Translations under genes and position numbers: made by a program
Shown: positions 8,677-18,268 of the stretch, piece after piece
How the letters are laid out: the number at the start of each line of letters is the position of its first letter
Position numbering within the stretch: position 1 is the stretch's first letter
Assembly: GCF_023650515.1 (NCBI RefSeq)
Contig: NZ_CP096016.1
Coordinates: 1,388,001 to 1,452,000 of the forward strand
Length of the DNA stretch: 64,000 bases
DNA from: Alkalimarinus coralli
GTDB lineage: Bacteria > Pseudomonadota > Gammaproteobacteria > Pseudomonadales > Oleiphilaceae
Direction of reading: 5' to 3'
Notes under the pieces: generated by a model
What the model saw: only the letters and a program-made list of their open reading frames with translations
Databases searched by the model: none
What the model was told of the DNA's origin: nothing

Positions 8677-9660
8677 GTGAACCCTAATTCAGTAACGATT
8701 GAATCTCCCTTAGCGACTAGAATCAAAGCATGGATGGATGAACGTTTCCCATTTGTAAATGCACTGCTTTTTTTTATTTTGTATCTGACTGCTGCGGTAA
8801 TCGCTCGCTATTCCTCAACCGAAGGTGCTGTTTCGTTAGCTCTCATTGATATTGTAGGGTGCCTGATCACTTGGAGCTTTTTTTTGGTGGTTCGTATATT
8901 TGATGAGCACAAAGACTATGAGCTTGATGTGCTTAACCATCCACAGCGGGTACTGCAAAGTGGCTTGATCACCCTAAACCACCTGAAAGGGTTGGCCCTG
9001 GCAGCAATTGCGCTGCAAATCACTTATTCACTTATTCTTGACTCTGTGCAGACAACCAATGCCAGTGCAGTGGGGCCGACAATGTTTGCCTGGTTAATGG
9101 TTTTTGGTTGGACATGTTTAATGGGGAAGGAATTTTTCTGCGGTGAATGGCTTGAGAAGCGTCTAACGTTGTATGCCTTTTCTCATATGATCGTGATGTT
9201 TTTTATCGTGTGGTGGCTGGTTCAAATGGGACGCCCCAGCGCGCCTTTAAGCAATGAAGTTATTGCGTTGGGTTTTCTGGCATTTATTAGTGGTTTTGCT
9301 TTTGAAATCACACGAAAAACCAGAGGGCCAGAAGAAGAACGAGATACGGTTGACTCATACTCAAAAATATTTGGTGCAAAAGGCGCTGCTATATTGGTTA
9401 TTTCATTAGTGTTGGGAATGATTGCTACTCAATGCTTCATCATTCTTCAGGTAGGAGGCGCTGGGTACTGGCCTGCATTAGTTGTTCTGGCGATTGTGTT
9501 GCTGTTATGCCTAAAAAGCTTATTAAGTTTTATTGCTGAGCCGACAGAAAAAGGGCGGGAGAAGAATGAGATGGCTGTCGCTCTTGGTACGTTGTTAGGG
9601 TATTTGGTGGTATTGGTCAGTGTATTTGTCAACCGGGGGATTACGTTAACCCTCATGTAA
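8677..9660 (+). CDS. UbiA-superfamily prenyltransferase-like membrane protein
   Basis: 327-residue polytopic membrane protein with about eight or nine hydrophobic helices. The first aspartate-rich motif of the UbiA superfamily is present in variant form, RIFDEHKDYELD (about 73-84), with D/E-x-x-D-x-x-x-D spacing. A second charged cytosolic loop, EITRKTRGPEEERDTVDSYSK (about 210-230), stands where the second motif belongs. UbiA enzymes transfer prenyl chains to aromatic or glyceryl-phosphate acceptors; archaeal digeranylgeranylglyceryl phosphate synthase is one. GTG 8677 is supported by AAAGGA eight bases upstream. It is the first gene of a seven-gene plus-strand run. Acceptor and donor are unknown. 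Confidence 0.72.
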   Translation: MNPNSVTIESPLATRIKAWMDERFPFVNALLFFILYLTAAVIARYSSTEGAVSLALIDIVGCLITWSFFLVVRIFDEHKDYELDVLNHPQRVLQSGLITLNHLKGLALAAIALQITYSLILDSVQTTNASAVGPTMFAWLMVFGWTCLMGKEFFCGEWLEKRLTLYAFSHMIVMFFIVWWLVQMGRPSAPLSNEVIALGFLAFISGFAFEITRKTRGPEEERDTVDSYSKIFGAKGAAILVISLVLGMIATQCFIILQVGGAGYWPALVVLAIVLLLCLKSLLSFIAEPTEKGREKNEMAVALGTLLGYLVVLVSVFVNRGITLTLM

Positions 9661-9777
9661 GTGTTGCTGCTTTCACTATTACTTGTAGAAGAGATGCTAT
9701 GCACATTTTTAATTAATGCCGAGCGTCTTAACGTTTCGATTATGTTGTTTTATATAAATAGAAGGAGTAGCGATTAA

Positions 9778-12561
9778 ATGCTACCTAATACTCAAGAATT
9801 TGGGCGATATATTAACAATACTGCCCACCAGGGAATGCTCTCTTTTACGAAGTCAGGAGAGGTTCTGTCTGGCGATATTTTAACCATTACTCCTAACGGT
9901 CTAACATTCATTGTTGAATCATCTGAATATTTTGATGAATCCTGCCTTGGCCTGTTCCTTGAAGACCCCAAAGTATTTATTGATGGCGAATTTCTATGCG
10001 ATACCCACCTTAGCATTGCCAGTATCACTCCCCAAACGGTAAGCGCGGAAAATGGACGCTTACAACTGTTTGAAGTAAAAACTGTTGTTCCAGAGACTGA
10101 TAATGCCAGCTGCCTTTGGCAGGTTCTTTATCAAATACATCGAGAGAGTAGCAAGGCCGATGATCAACCTCTTTACGATGCCCTTACACTGCCTAAGGTA
10201 CCTGCTCGCGGAGTCTATAGCGAAGAAGCGAGATTGGAACGTTTGGCTTTTATCAGGGAAAACACGGATGCAGAGCTAACGGCTGTAGAGAAAAACAGCT
10301 TTGATGCCAATAAATTGATGAGTAACATTGAGGCGTTTATTGGCTCTGTAGAAGTCCCCGTGGGGGTAGCTGGTCCTCTTTTAATCAATGGCCAAAACGT
10401 GAATGGCCTGATGTATGCCCCAATGGCTACATCGGAAGGTGCGTTAGTGGCTTCTGCAACGCGAGGAGCCACGGTGCTTTCGCGGTGCGGTGGTGTAAAT
10501 ACCAAGGTGCTGGGGCAGAGAATGCTGCGTGTACCACTGTTTGTATTGAGCAACATGCAGGATGCTCTATTTTTCGCTAACTGGATAGAAAGTCACTTCA
10601 ACGAAATTAAAGAACAGACTAAGCGTTTCTCCAACTATGCTGACTTGAAAGAGGTGGAACCTCAAGTATTTGGCAAGGCCGTGCATGTTCATTTTGTGTA
10701 TGAAACAGGCGATGCGGCTGGCCAAAATATGACGACTACATGTACCTGGCAAGCATGTCTTTGGGTCATGGAGCAAATGAAGCAATTTGAATCACTAAAG
10801 TTTGAAAACTTTATGATTGAGGCCAACCTGTCGAACGACAAAAAAGTCACCTATCAATCGTTTCTTAAGGGGCGCGGGGTTAAGGTGATGGCTGAGTGCA
10901 TACTGCCTGCCGAACATACCGAACGCGTACTCAAAGTGACGCCCAAACAGCTGGTTGAAGCCTACCAGAACTTTGTTACTGGAAGTATCGGTGCCGGTAT
11001 GGTTGGAATTAACATCAACATAGCCAACGTTATTGGGGCGATGTTTACAGCGACCGGGCAAGATATTGCCTGCGTTCATGAATCATCGATAGGGCAGTTT
11101 CATTTGGAATTGACCGATGACGGTCGTTCAGTGTACGCAAGCATGATCCTCCCTAGCCTGGTAATTGGAACAGTGGGCGGCGGAACAAGTCTTACCCAGC
11201 AACGCGAATGCCTGGAGCTGTTGGGGTGTGCAGGGCCTGGGAAAGCGGCGCGTCTTGCAGAAATTATTTGTGGCTACTGTCTTGCACTTGATTTGTCGAC
11301 GTTATCAGCTATTGCTAGTGGCCAGTTCGCAAGTGCTCACGAGCGCTTGGGTCGAAACAGACCCGTAGATACACTCAAGCAAGGCGACTTAAATCCGCAG
11401 TTTTTCCAGCGTATCATGCGCAAGCAATTTGAAAGTGAACACCTCACTGTCGGAACTGCAGAGCCGATTGTTCACGAATCCAAAGGCAGCAGTATTATCA
11501 CTGAATTAACTGCCCATAAGGTGAACAAAATACTGGGGCATTTTCCTTATTCTCTGTCTCTGCAAAATGATCTGGGGAAGGAAGAAACAAAGGATGTAAT
11601 GGTAAAAGTTAAGCCTTTGGATGCAGAGGTCATCATGATGCTAAATAGCATGGCTGCAATGTGTGACCCACGTTTAGCGCAGGAATATAATCGATATAAA
11701 GATCAGCTAGGATTCCGTGGATGTCACCAGCGGGAGCTTGCGGTGATGACTCAAAAAGACCCTCGTTTTACGCGAAACTCCCCTTTGGTTTATGGTGTTT
11801 ACGAAAATGAGGAGCGTGAGGCGTACCTGATTGTAGAAGAGTTGATGACGGATATGGTTCTGATGGACAGTGCAGATGACGTGACTGGCTGGACAAATGA
11901 GCATATTAAAGCCGCAATCAAAGGCATTTCAGAAGTTCATAGTATTTGGTTTGGCCGTGAGGAAGAGCTTCGCCAGCAGCCGTGGATTATCGACGCACCG
12001 ACTAAGGAGTCGAGAGTTGAGAAGCAGCGTCTTTGGGAAATGCTCGGTGTTCATGCAAGAGAAGAGTTTCCCGAGTGGTTTTCTGATGATGACCTGGTGC
12101 GTTACCGCGACTTGGTTAAGGCGATGCCTAAACTGTGGGATCGCTTGGAAAGTATGCCAAAAACACTTATCCACAACGATTTCAACCCGCGTAATATAGC
12201 GTTCAGAAAAACGTCAGACGGGTTGAGGTTATGCGCTTACGATTGGGAATTGGCGACTGTTCACCTGCCTCAATATGATGTGGCAGAGTTGATGGCGTTT
12301 ACACTGACCGGAGATTTCACTCGAGCGGATATCGATGAACTTGTTGAGTATCATCGACTAGAGCTTGAGAAAAACACCGGTGTAGAGATTGATGCAGCGG
12401 GCTGGAGAGACGGGTTTAGCCTTTGTATTGTTGATTTGTTAGTCACCCGAATGTCGTTGTATGCGATGGCTCATACCTTTAGACATTATAAGTTTATGGA
12501 ACGCGTGCACAGCTCATTTAGGCGTCTCTTGGAAATAGAGATTGAGCGGGCTTGTAAATAG
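9778..12561 (+). CDS. HMG-CoA reductase-like protein fused to an APH/choline-kinase-type domain
   Basis: 927 residues in three parts. Residues 1-110 are beta-rich and vaguely PilZ-like. Residues about 130-560 are an HMG-CoA reductase with the class I motif set: PMATSEGALVAS (catalytic Glu near 220), GDAAGQNM (311-318), SNDKK (Lys near 355), GQD (427-429), GTVGGGT (464-470) and SAHERLGRNR (His near 521). Residues about 590-927 form an aminoglycoside-phosphotransferase/choline-kinase fold with HNDFNPRN (799-806) and DWE (822-824) as catalytic and metal-binding motifs. The reductase normally makes mevalonate from HMG-CoA with NADPH. All its catalytic residues survive, but specificity is not proven. 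AAGGAG lies ten bases upstream of ATG. I know of no described enzyme with this architecture. Confidence 0.8.
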   Translation: MLPNTQEFGRYINNTAHQGMLSFTKSGEVLSGDILTITPNGLTFIVESSEYFDESCLGLFLEDPKVFIDGEFLCDTHLSIASITPQTVSAENGRLQLFEVKTVVPETDNASCLWQVLYQIHRESSKADDQPLYDALTLPKVPARGVYSEEARLERLAFIRENTDAELTAVEKNSFDANKLMSNIEAFIGSVEVPVGVAGPLLINGQNVNGLMYAPMATSEGALVASATRGATVLSRCGGVNTKVLGQRMLRVPLFVLSNMQDALFFANWIESHFNEIKEQTKRFSNYADLKEVEPQVFGKAVHVHFVYETGDAAGQNMTTTCTWQACLWVMEQMKQFESLKFENFMIEANLSNDKKVTYQSFLKGRGVKVMAECILPAEHTERVLKVTPKQLVEAYQNFVTGSIGAGMVGININIANVIGAMFTATGQDIACVHESSIGQFHLELTDDGRSVYASMILPSLVIGTVGGGTSLTQQRECLELLGCAGPGKAARLAEIICGYCLALDLSTLSAIASGQFASAHERLGRNRPVDTLKQGDLNPQFFQRIMRKQFESEHLTVGTAEPIVHESKGSSIITELTAHKVNKILGHFPYSLSLQNDLGKEETKDVMVKVKPLDAEVIMMLNSMAAMCDPRLAQEYNRYKDQLGFRGCHQRELAVMTQKDPRFTRNSPLVYGVYENEEREAYLIVEELMTDMVLMDSADDVTGWTNEHIKAAIKGISEVHSIWFGREEELRQQPWIIDAPTKESRVEKQRLWEMLGVHAREEFPEWFSDDDLVRYRDLVKAMPKLWDRLESMPKTLIHNDFNPRNIAFRKTSDGLRLCAYDWELATVHLPQYDVAELMAFTLTGDFTRADIDELVEYHRLELEKNTGVEIDAAGWRDGFSLCIVDLLVTRMSLYAMAHTFRHYKFMERVHSSFRRLLEIEIERACK

Positions 12562-12692
12562 CGAGCAATAAACGCGACTACCTTGGATGCTTCAAGTTCG
12601 GGGTATTAATGTATTAATGATAAAAGCTAATGCCAAATTCCGGCCATAGGTCGCGGCTTGGCTTTAACAGAAACGGTTTGGGTAACGATAAT

Positions 12693-15425
12693 ATGACAGT
12701 TCAAAGTGAAGGTTTAGGCTATGTCCTTTCCTCAAAAGGAGCGTCAAGCTTTAGCGAAAACACACTAGGCGGGAAAGCCAGCCAGATGGCGTGGTTAACC
12801 CGTAACGGGTTTAATGTACCCGAGTGGTTTGTTATCACTACGGAAGCTTTTAACGGCTTTGTATCTGAAAACAAATTGGGTGACTGGATAGATGAGAAGC
12901 TAAAAACATTATCTGATCAAAATGTCGGTCCAGTATCTGAAGAGATTCGGAACAAACTTTTATCCGGGGTGTTGCCATGCGCCCTGGAAGAGCAAATTAG
13001 CGAGTCGCTCGCGACAATGCCTAATGGAGTCGAAGATTTCTATGCAGTGCGTTCTTCGGTAGTTGGCGAAGATGCAGCATCCGCTTCATTTGCCGGCCAA
13101 ATGGACTCAGAGTTATTTCAAAAGGGTATTGATGCAATAACCCACTCGGTAAAAAGTGTTTTTGCCAGCGCATTTACTGAGCGTGCGCTGATCTATCGTT
13201 TACACCATAATATTGATTACAGAAATATAAAAGCTGCTGTTATTGTCCAGCGAATGATATTCGGGTCAGTTTCCGGGGTAATGTTTACCGCTCACCCCAT
13301 TAATGGTCGTCGTGACCAGGGATTAATTTCTGCGTGTTATGGGGCCGGAGAAGGTATTGTGTCCGGGCTTTGCAGTACCGATGAATATACCGCCTCTCTC
13401 GATGCCAGAGAGGTCGAATCTACTATTAATGAAAAAGATATTCAGTTGGTATTTGACGAGGAAAGGGGATTAGGGACGATAGAAAAGCCTGTTCCCGAAG
13501 CGTTAAAAAATAAGGCGTGTCTCACCAACGAGCAAGTGAAGCAGCTTATACGTACAGGCAAAAGCATCGCGGAAGCGCGGTTGTTTCCACAAGACATCGA
13601 GTGGACTGTTGAAAGTGGCGTGATCTATATTCTTCAAACACGACCTGTCACCTCTATGCCGCCACCAGAAAAGCCTAAAGGGGATAGAATTGTATGGGAT
13701 AACTCAAACATCCAGGAAAGCTACTGTGGGGTAACAACACCTCTGACATTTAGTTTTGCCAATCGTGCCTACGCAACTGTGTATGAACAAACGATGCGGT
13801 TGATGGGAATCTCTGAAAAAGAGATTCAGAAAAATCAAGGTATGTTACGTAATATGTTGGGCCTCATAAAAGGACGAGTGTACTACAACATCAACAACTG
13901 GTATCGAGGGTTGCTGTTTCTTCCATCATTTGGCACTAATAAAGAAGCGATGGAAAGAATGATGGGGTTACAAGACCCTGTTGATATGATCCAGGACACA
14001 CATCTTTCCGCTTTTCAGAAGTTAAAAAAACTGCCCGGCATGTTGAAAGCTCTGATCATTCTGCTGAGCCATTTTGTAAGAATGGGCAGCTTGGTTGATC
14101 AGTTCAAGGCGATGTTTCAGCGGGAGTACAATGCGATTCCACGTACTCAGCTGCATACATTGGAAATGGCTGAACTGATGGCGTTGACCAAGCAGCTGGA
14201 TAACAACCTGCTGAATCGCTGGACAACCCCTATTGTTAATGACTTTTACGTGATGATTTATAACGGAAAAGTGAATAGCTGTCTCACAAAGGTTGGCATT
14301 GAAAACGCCGAAGTTGTGCAAAACAACTTGCTGTCGGGCGAAGAAGGAATAGAAAGCACAGAGCCGACTAAAATGCTCCTTCGTATGTGTAGCTTTGTTC
14401 GGTCTGATAAGTCGCTTAAAGCACTTATTAACGGCACTGAAAATCAATATCTTCTTGATGCTATTCAGGTTCAGTCTCCAGAGTTTTATCTTCAATGTCT
14501 TGAGTATATCGAGCTGTACGGTGATCGAACGATTGGTGAGTTGAAGCTTGAATCTGTGAGCCTTCGCCAAGACCCGTCGTTTATGTTTGCAGTACTGAAA
14601 AACTTCTTAAGCCGGGAAGACCTGAGCGAAGAAACCCTTTCCAGTAACGAAACGGCGTTCAGGCAGGAGGCAGAGCAAGAGGCCTTCGGCAAGATTGAAC
14701 AACAGTTAGGTGCTAAAAAACTGGCCACATTTAAGGTTCATCTGGCGAAGCTGCGTGATGCGATTAAACATCGTGAAAATATGCGTCTGGCAAGAACCCG
14801 TATGTTCGGACTTTATCGTGATATCTATATTGAGATAGGTCGTCAGCTTCAAATGGATAAGCAGCTTGATGAAGCGAGAGATATTCTGTATCTCACCGTT
14901 GAAGAACTTGATGCCTATATGGAAGGCAGGAGCGTATCTTCCCTTAATGACCTTGCACAACTGCGCAAAAAAGAGTTTGCCTCATACGAGCAGGAAGAAC
15001 TCCCTCATCACTTTAGTACCTGGGGGCCTGTTTATCATCACAATAGTTATGAATACAAAGGCGGTCACGAAGCTCTGGATGCCGATAGTGACGAGCTATC
15101 GGGGCTTGGTTGTTACCCTGGAATTGTGGAGCAACCGGTAAGGCTGATATTTTCGCCAGAAGATGAGCTTAGCCTGGATGGACAAATATTGTGCACCGTT
15201 AGGACTGATCCAGGTTGGGCGCCACTATTCCCAACGGCGGGTGGGTTGTTGGTCGAGCGCGGCTCAACACTTTCTCATTCTGCGGTTGTCGCGAGAGAGC
15301 TGGGTATTCCGGCTATCGTTAATATTCCTGGTATTACCAAAATTATCAACGATGGCGAGCGAGTAAAAATGGATGGTGCTAAGGGCACTATACAAAGGTT
15401 AGATACAACAACTGAGACAGTTTAA
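12693..15425 (+). CDS. PEP synthase/rifampin phosphotransferase-like dikinase
   Basis: 910 residues from ATG 12693; an ATG at 12630 would add 21 low-complexity residues without a better ribosome site. The N-terminal ATP-grasp domain shows LGGKASQMAWL, YAVRSSVVGEDA and the closing ILQTRPVTS. A long unique middle part (about 330-800) follows. The C-terminal swivelling domain contains GSTLSHSAVVARELGIPA with the phosphorylatable histidine (near 862). This order (ATP domain, substrate domain, His domain) is that of rifampin phosphotransferase. It is not that of PEP synthase, whose PEP barrel is missing here. It should move ATP's beta-phosphate to an unknown small molecule. Its stop overlaps the next start (TAATG). 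Confidence 0.78.
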   Translation: MTVQSEGLGYVLSSKGASSFSENTLGGKASQMAWLTRNGFNVPEWFVITTEAFNGFVSENKLGDWIDEKLKTLSDQNVGPVSEEIRNKLLSGVLPCALEEQISESLATMPNGVEDFYAVRSSVVGEDAASASFAGQMDSELFQKGIDAITHSVKSVFASAFTERALIYRLHHNIDYRNIKAAVIVQRMIFGSVSGVMFTAHPINGRRDQGLISACYGAGEGIVSGLCSTDEYTASLDAREVESTINEKDIQLVFDEERGLGTIEKPVPEALKNKACLTNEQVKQLIRTGKSIAEARLFPQDIEWTVESGVIYILQTRPVTSMPPPEKPKGDRIVWDNSNIQESYCGVTTPLTFSFANRAYATVYEQTMRLMGISEKEIQKNQGMLRNMLGLIKGRVYYNINNWYRGLLFLPSFGTNKEAMERMMGLQDPVDMIQDTHLSAFQKLKKLPGMLKALIILLSHFVRMGSLVDQFKAMFQREYNAIPRTQLHTLEMAELMALTKQLDNNLLNRWTTPIVNDFYVMIYNGKVNSCLTKVGIENAEVVQNNLLSGEEGIESTEPTKMLLRMCSFVRSDKSLKALINGTENQYLLDAIQVQSPEFYLQCLEYIELYGDRTIGELKLESVSLRQDPSFMFAVLKNFLSREDLSEETLSSNETAFRQEAEQEAFGKIEQQLGAKKLATFKVHLAKLRDAIKHRENMRLARTRMFGLYRDIYIEIGRQLQMDKQLDEARDILYLTVEELDAYMEGRSVSSLNDLAQLRKKEFASYEQEELPHHFSTWGPVYHHNSYEYKGGHEALDADSDELSGLGCYPGIVEQPVRLIFSPEDELSLDGQILCTVRTDPGWAPLFPTAGGLLVERGSTLSHSAVVARELGIPAIVNIPGITKIINDGERVKMDGAKGTIQRLDTTTETV

Positions 15426-16534
15426 TGAGTGAATGGAATACAGCCAGCCAACTGCCAGCGTCCTTTTTCAGCATTGCGGAAAAAGTCTATGCGTCAGATG
15501 ACTTCTGGATAAAGGAAAGTGAACCCTATATACGGACACTATTCTCGACCGAGAATAGTTTCTTTGGTAGTGGCAAAGCGTGGGTTGATACTGAAAAAAA
15601 TTGTGCTCGCCTCGCAGGATTTTATAATCCGGATCAATTAATAGACGGTAAGCGAGCTGCGTACTTTGGCTTTTGGGAGTGTGATAATCAACTGGAAGCT
15701 AATCAGGCGCTTTTCGAACGTTTTGAGAGGTGGGCCAGAGCATGTGGTGCAGATGTGATTTACGGCCCAATAAATTTTAACACGTTTGGCTTATATCGCA
15801 TTAGAATGAGCCATCATGAAAATGGTTACTTTCCTGGTGAACCGTATAACCCCAGCTATTATCCAGAATTGATGGAGAAGCTAGGGTATGGTGTCAGTAA
15901 ACGTTTCTATAGCTGGTTTGGGCGGCTGGACAATCGTGCAGAGAAGTCTGCGCCACTGATGTCAAAAGAGGTGGCCAAACTGGAGCAGCAAGGTATTAAA
16001 TTTAGTCGCCTTACCCCAGAGTACTGGTTGAACCATCTACCGGAAATCTTTCTTAATGTAGATGAGATCTTTAAAGATAACTTTGCCTATAGCGGAATTA
16101 CATTTGAAGCTTTTGAAAAGGCCTTTGGCGAAGGCTTTGCTTATCGCTTTTGTCCAAAGGCTTCTGTATTGGCAACGGATGCAGAAGGTAACATCGCAGG
16201 TTTTTTTGTTGCCTTCCCAGATTACTCCCCCTTATTAAAGCAATCTTCACCAAAGAAAGTGGAAGCGAGCCAAATACGCTACAACGATCATTTTAAACTT
16301 TTAGAACATCCTAAAGTATTGGGTAAAAGCGGTGGTGTTAGTCCTGCCTACAGGAAAAGTGGGCTGTTCTCGGTCATGAGCTATCTGCTGACACAGTGGT
16401 CTGAAGCTAGCTATGAGCTAGGTGGTGCAACGTTAGTACGAGAAGACAACCCTTCTGCACGAGTAGGGCGGTTATTTTTCTCACAACCAGGGGACTGGTC
16501 ACATGAGTATGCGTTATTTTCGAAGACGCTATAA
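15425..16534 (+). CDS. GNAT-superfamily-like acyltransferase (YghO-like)
   Basis: 369 residues, about the size of tandem GNAT-fold proteins such as YghO. The acyl-CoA-binding loop region is suggested by the later GKSGGVSPAYRKSGLFSVMSYLL followed by ATLVREDNPSARVGRLF. The early part holds ADVIYGPINFNTFGLYRI and GYFPGEPYNPSYYPELMEKLGY, typical of this family. A donor and acceptor cannot be named. Translation is coupled to the PEP-dikinase gene through a one-base stop/start overlap (TAATG), which argues for joint action. Confidence 0.6.
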   Translation: MSEWNTASQLPASFFSIAEKVYASDDFWIKESEPYIRTLFSTENSFFGSGKAWVDTEKNCARLAGFYNPDQLIDGKRAAYFGFWECDNQLEANQALFERFERWARACGADVIYGPINFNTFGLYRIRMSHHENGYFPGEPYNPSYYPELMEKLGYGVSKRFYSWFGRLDNRAEKSAPLMSKEVAKLEQQGIKFSRLTPEYWLNHLPEIFLNVDEIFKDNFAYSGITFEAFEKAFGEGFAYRFCPKASVLATDAEGNIAGFFVAFPDYSPLLKQSSPKKVEASQIRYNDHFKLLEHPKVLGKSGGVSPAYRKSGLFSVMSYLLTQWSEASYELGGATLVREDNPSARVGRLFFSQPGDWSHEYALFSKTL

Positions 16535-16579
16535 GGTTAGCGTTAGATGTATAGCAATGCAGGTTTATAAGGAGTCGTA

Positions 16580-18268
16580 ATGCACGCGATTGTTCCATCT
16601 TTGGTACCTGAATCCGGAAATTTCGCTGACCTTATTCTCCGGCATGCAAAGCGCCAGCCTTTTGTTACTGCGCTGAATATTCCGCATGAGGTGCGAGCGC
16701 AAAAAATCACTCATTTTGAAGAGATCTCTTTTGGAGAGCTTGGAGATAGAGTAGCCAAACTTAGATCTCTGCTTAATCGAGAGGGGTTAAAAAAGCAGGA
16801 TCGAGTAGTGGTGATGTTTAAGCCCTGCATCAACCTTTATGCACTGGTTGTCGCGCTTTTGGCTGAAGGAATGGTCCCTGTATTTATAGATACAGGTATG
16901 GGGGCTAAAAAAATGCTTAATGCATTAGAGGAGAGCGATGCCAGTATGATTGTCGCAACCTCTTCTCTATTACGTTTCCGTTGGCTATTTCCTGCGTTTT
17001 GGGGAAGGCGTTGCATTTCGGCTGATAGCCCGTTGTTAGGAATAAAGACACTCGACTTATTACTTGAAGGTGTTACGCCTTCCAGTTTGGAGGAAATGCC
17101 TTGTGCTGAAATCAAACAGGGTAATAGAGGCTTAATATCCTTTACCTCTGGGAGTACCGGCAGGCCAAAAGGTGCTGACCGGACTCACGATAGCTTGATA
17201 CAGCAACACATTGCCATTAGGGATCACTGGCAGGATTCAGCAGAAGACATTGATATGACTTCGCTGCCGGTAGTTGTATTGCATAACCTTTGCTGCGGAA
17301 TGCCTAGTGTTTTGCCTGCTATAGAATTTTCGGCTCCCGGAAGTGCTGATGGCTATTTGGTATTACGCCAGCTGCTGGAGTCAAATGTTACTCGATTGAG
17401 TGGGGCCCCTGCATTCATAGAGAAGGTTGCAGATGCGGCATTGGCGAACGCATCTTCATCAACGGTGGCGTTGTCACTTAACAGTATTAGTCTAGGCGGA
17501 GCTCCCGTGACTGCGAAGCTATCGAGAAAACTTAATGAGGCATTTCCAGGAGCAGTCAGCCGCGTTGTCTATGGTTCTACAGAAGCTGAGCCCATTGCCA
17601 GTGTTGAAACAGCAAAGGTGGCTTTAGAGCAACATGAAGGTTACCTGGTTGGTATGCCTGCACATCAATCCGAGGTGTTGATCGTTAAGTTACCGAAAGA
17701 TCCAGGCCAGATCACTGACGATACGTTGGCACCTTATTATTGTGTTCAGGGTGAAGTCGGGGAGCTTGTCGTTAAGGGTAAGCATGTGCTTAAAGGGTAT
17801 GTTGATAACCCTGAAGCGACTAAAGAGAACAAAATTCATTGTGCTGATGGCAGCGTCTGGCATAGAACAGGGGACTTAGCCAAGCTTGATGAGAAAGGGA
17901 GCATTTGGTTGATGGGCCGAATGTCCGACTCCATACATTTTAATGGAAAACCGGTATTTACCTACATCATTGAAAGTAAAGTTGATGCCATTCCAGGGGT
18001 AAAACGGTCTGCCCTGATTCAAAATACACCTGACAACAAGCCTGTTTTGGTCTTTGAGCGTGAGCAAGTTCAGCAGGTAGAACGTTACTCAACGATTGAT
18101 ATATCAACTCAAATAGAACATGCAGAGATCAAACTAAAACATCTGGTTATGGGATTATTGATTGATGAAGGTTTAGTGGGAACGGGTATTGTCTGCCTCG
18201 ATAAGTTACCTGTAGACAGTCGCCATAACAGTAAAATAGATCGGGCAAAGCTGAGAAAAATGCTATGA
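16580..18268 (+). CDS. AMP-dependent acyl ligase, OleC-like
   Basis: 562-residue member of the ANL (acyl-CoA synthetase) superfamily. The phosphate loop FTSGSTGRPKGADRTH is at about 188-203, VYGSTEAEPIA is the A5 motif, and HRTGDLAKLDEKGSIWLMGR is the hinge motif. The C-terminal lysine region is DKLPVDSRHNSKIDRAKL. The stretch around LPVVVLHNLCCGMPSVLPA and the overall length resemble OleC-type enzymes, which activate fatty acids and can close beta-lactones. Activation of a carboxylic acid as an adenylate is very likely; the substrate is not known. AAGGAG lies shortly before ATG. The last codons overlap the next gene by four bases (ATGA). Confidence 0.8.
   Translation: MHAIVPSLVPESGNFADLILRHAKRQPFVTALNIPHEVRAQKITHFEEISFGELGDRVAKLRSLLNREGLKKQDRVVVMFKPCINLYALVVALLAEGMVPVFIDTGMGAKKMLNALEESDASMIVATSSLLRFRWLFPAFWGRRCISADSPLLGIKTLDLLLEGVTPSSLEEMPCAEIKQGNRGLISFTSGSTGRPKGADRTHDSLIQQHIAIRDHWQDSAEDIDMTSLPVVVLHNLCCGMPSVLPAIEFSAPGSADGYLVLRQLLESNVTRLSGAPAFIEKVADAALANASSSTVALSLNSISLGGAPVTAKLSRKLNEAFPGAVSRVVYGSTEAEPIASVETAKVALEQHEGYLVGMPAHQSEVLIVKLPKDPGQITDDTLAPYYCVQGEVGELVVKGKHVLKGYVDNPEATKENKIHCADGSVWHRTGDLAKLDEKGSIWLMGRMSDSIHFNGKPVFTYIIESKVDAIPGVKRSALIQNTPDNKPVLVFEREQVQQVERYSTIDISTQIEHAEIKLKHLVMGLLIDEGLVGTGIVCLDKLPVDSRHNSKIDRAKLRKML

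Noticed and set aside
8394-8687. 97-codon plus-strand frame upstream of the UbiA-like gene
   Set aside because: Overlaps the next gene start, has no ribosome site, resembles no family and has an odd composition (rich in His, Cys and Lys); it lies in an AT-rich promoter region.
14022-14570. 182-codon antisense frame inside the PEP dikinase gene
   Set aside because: Fully inside a well-supported gene, with no start context or recognisable motif.
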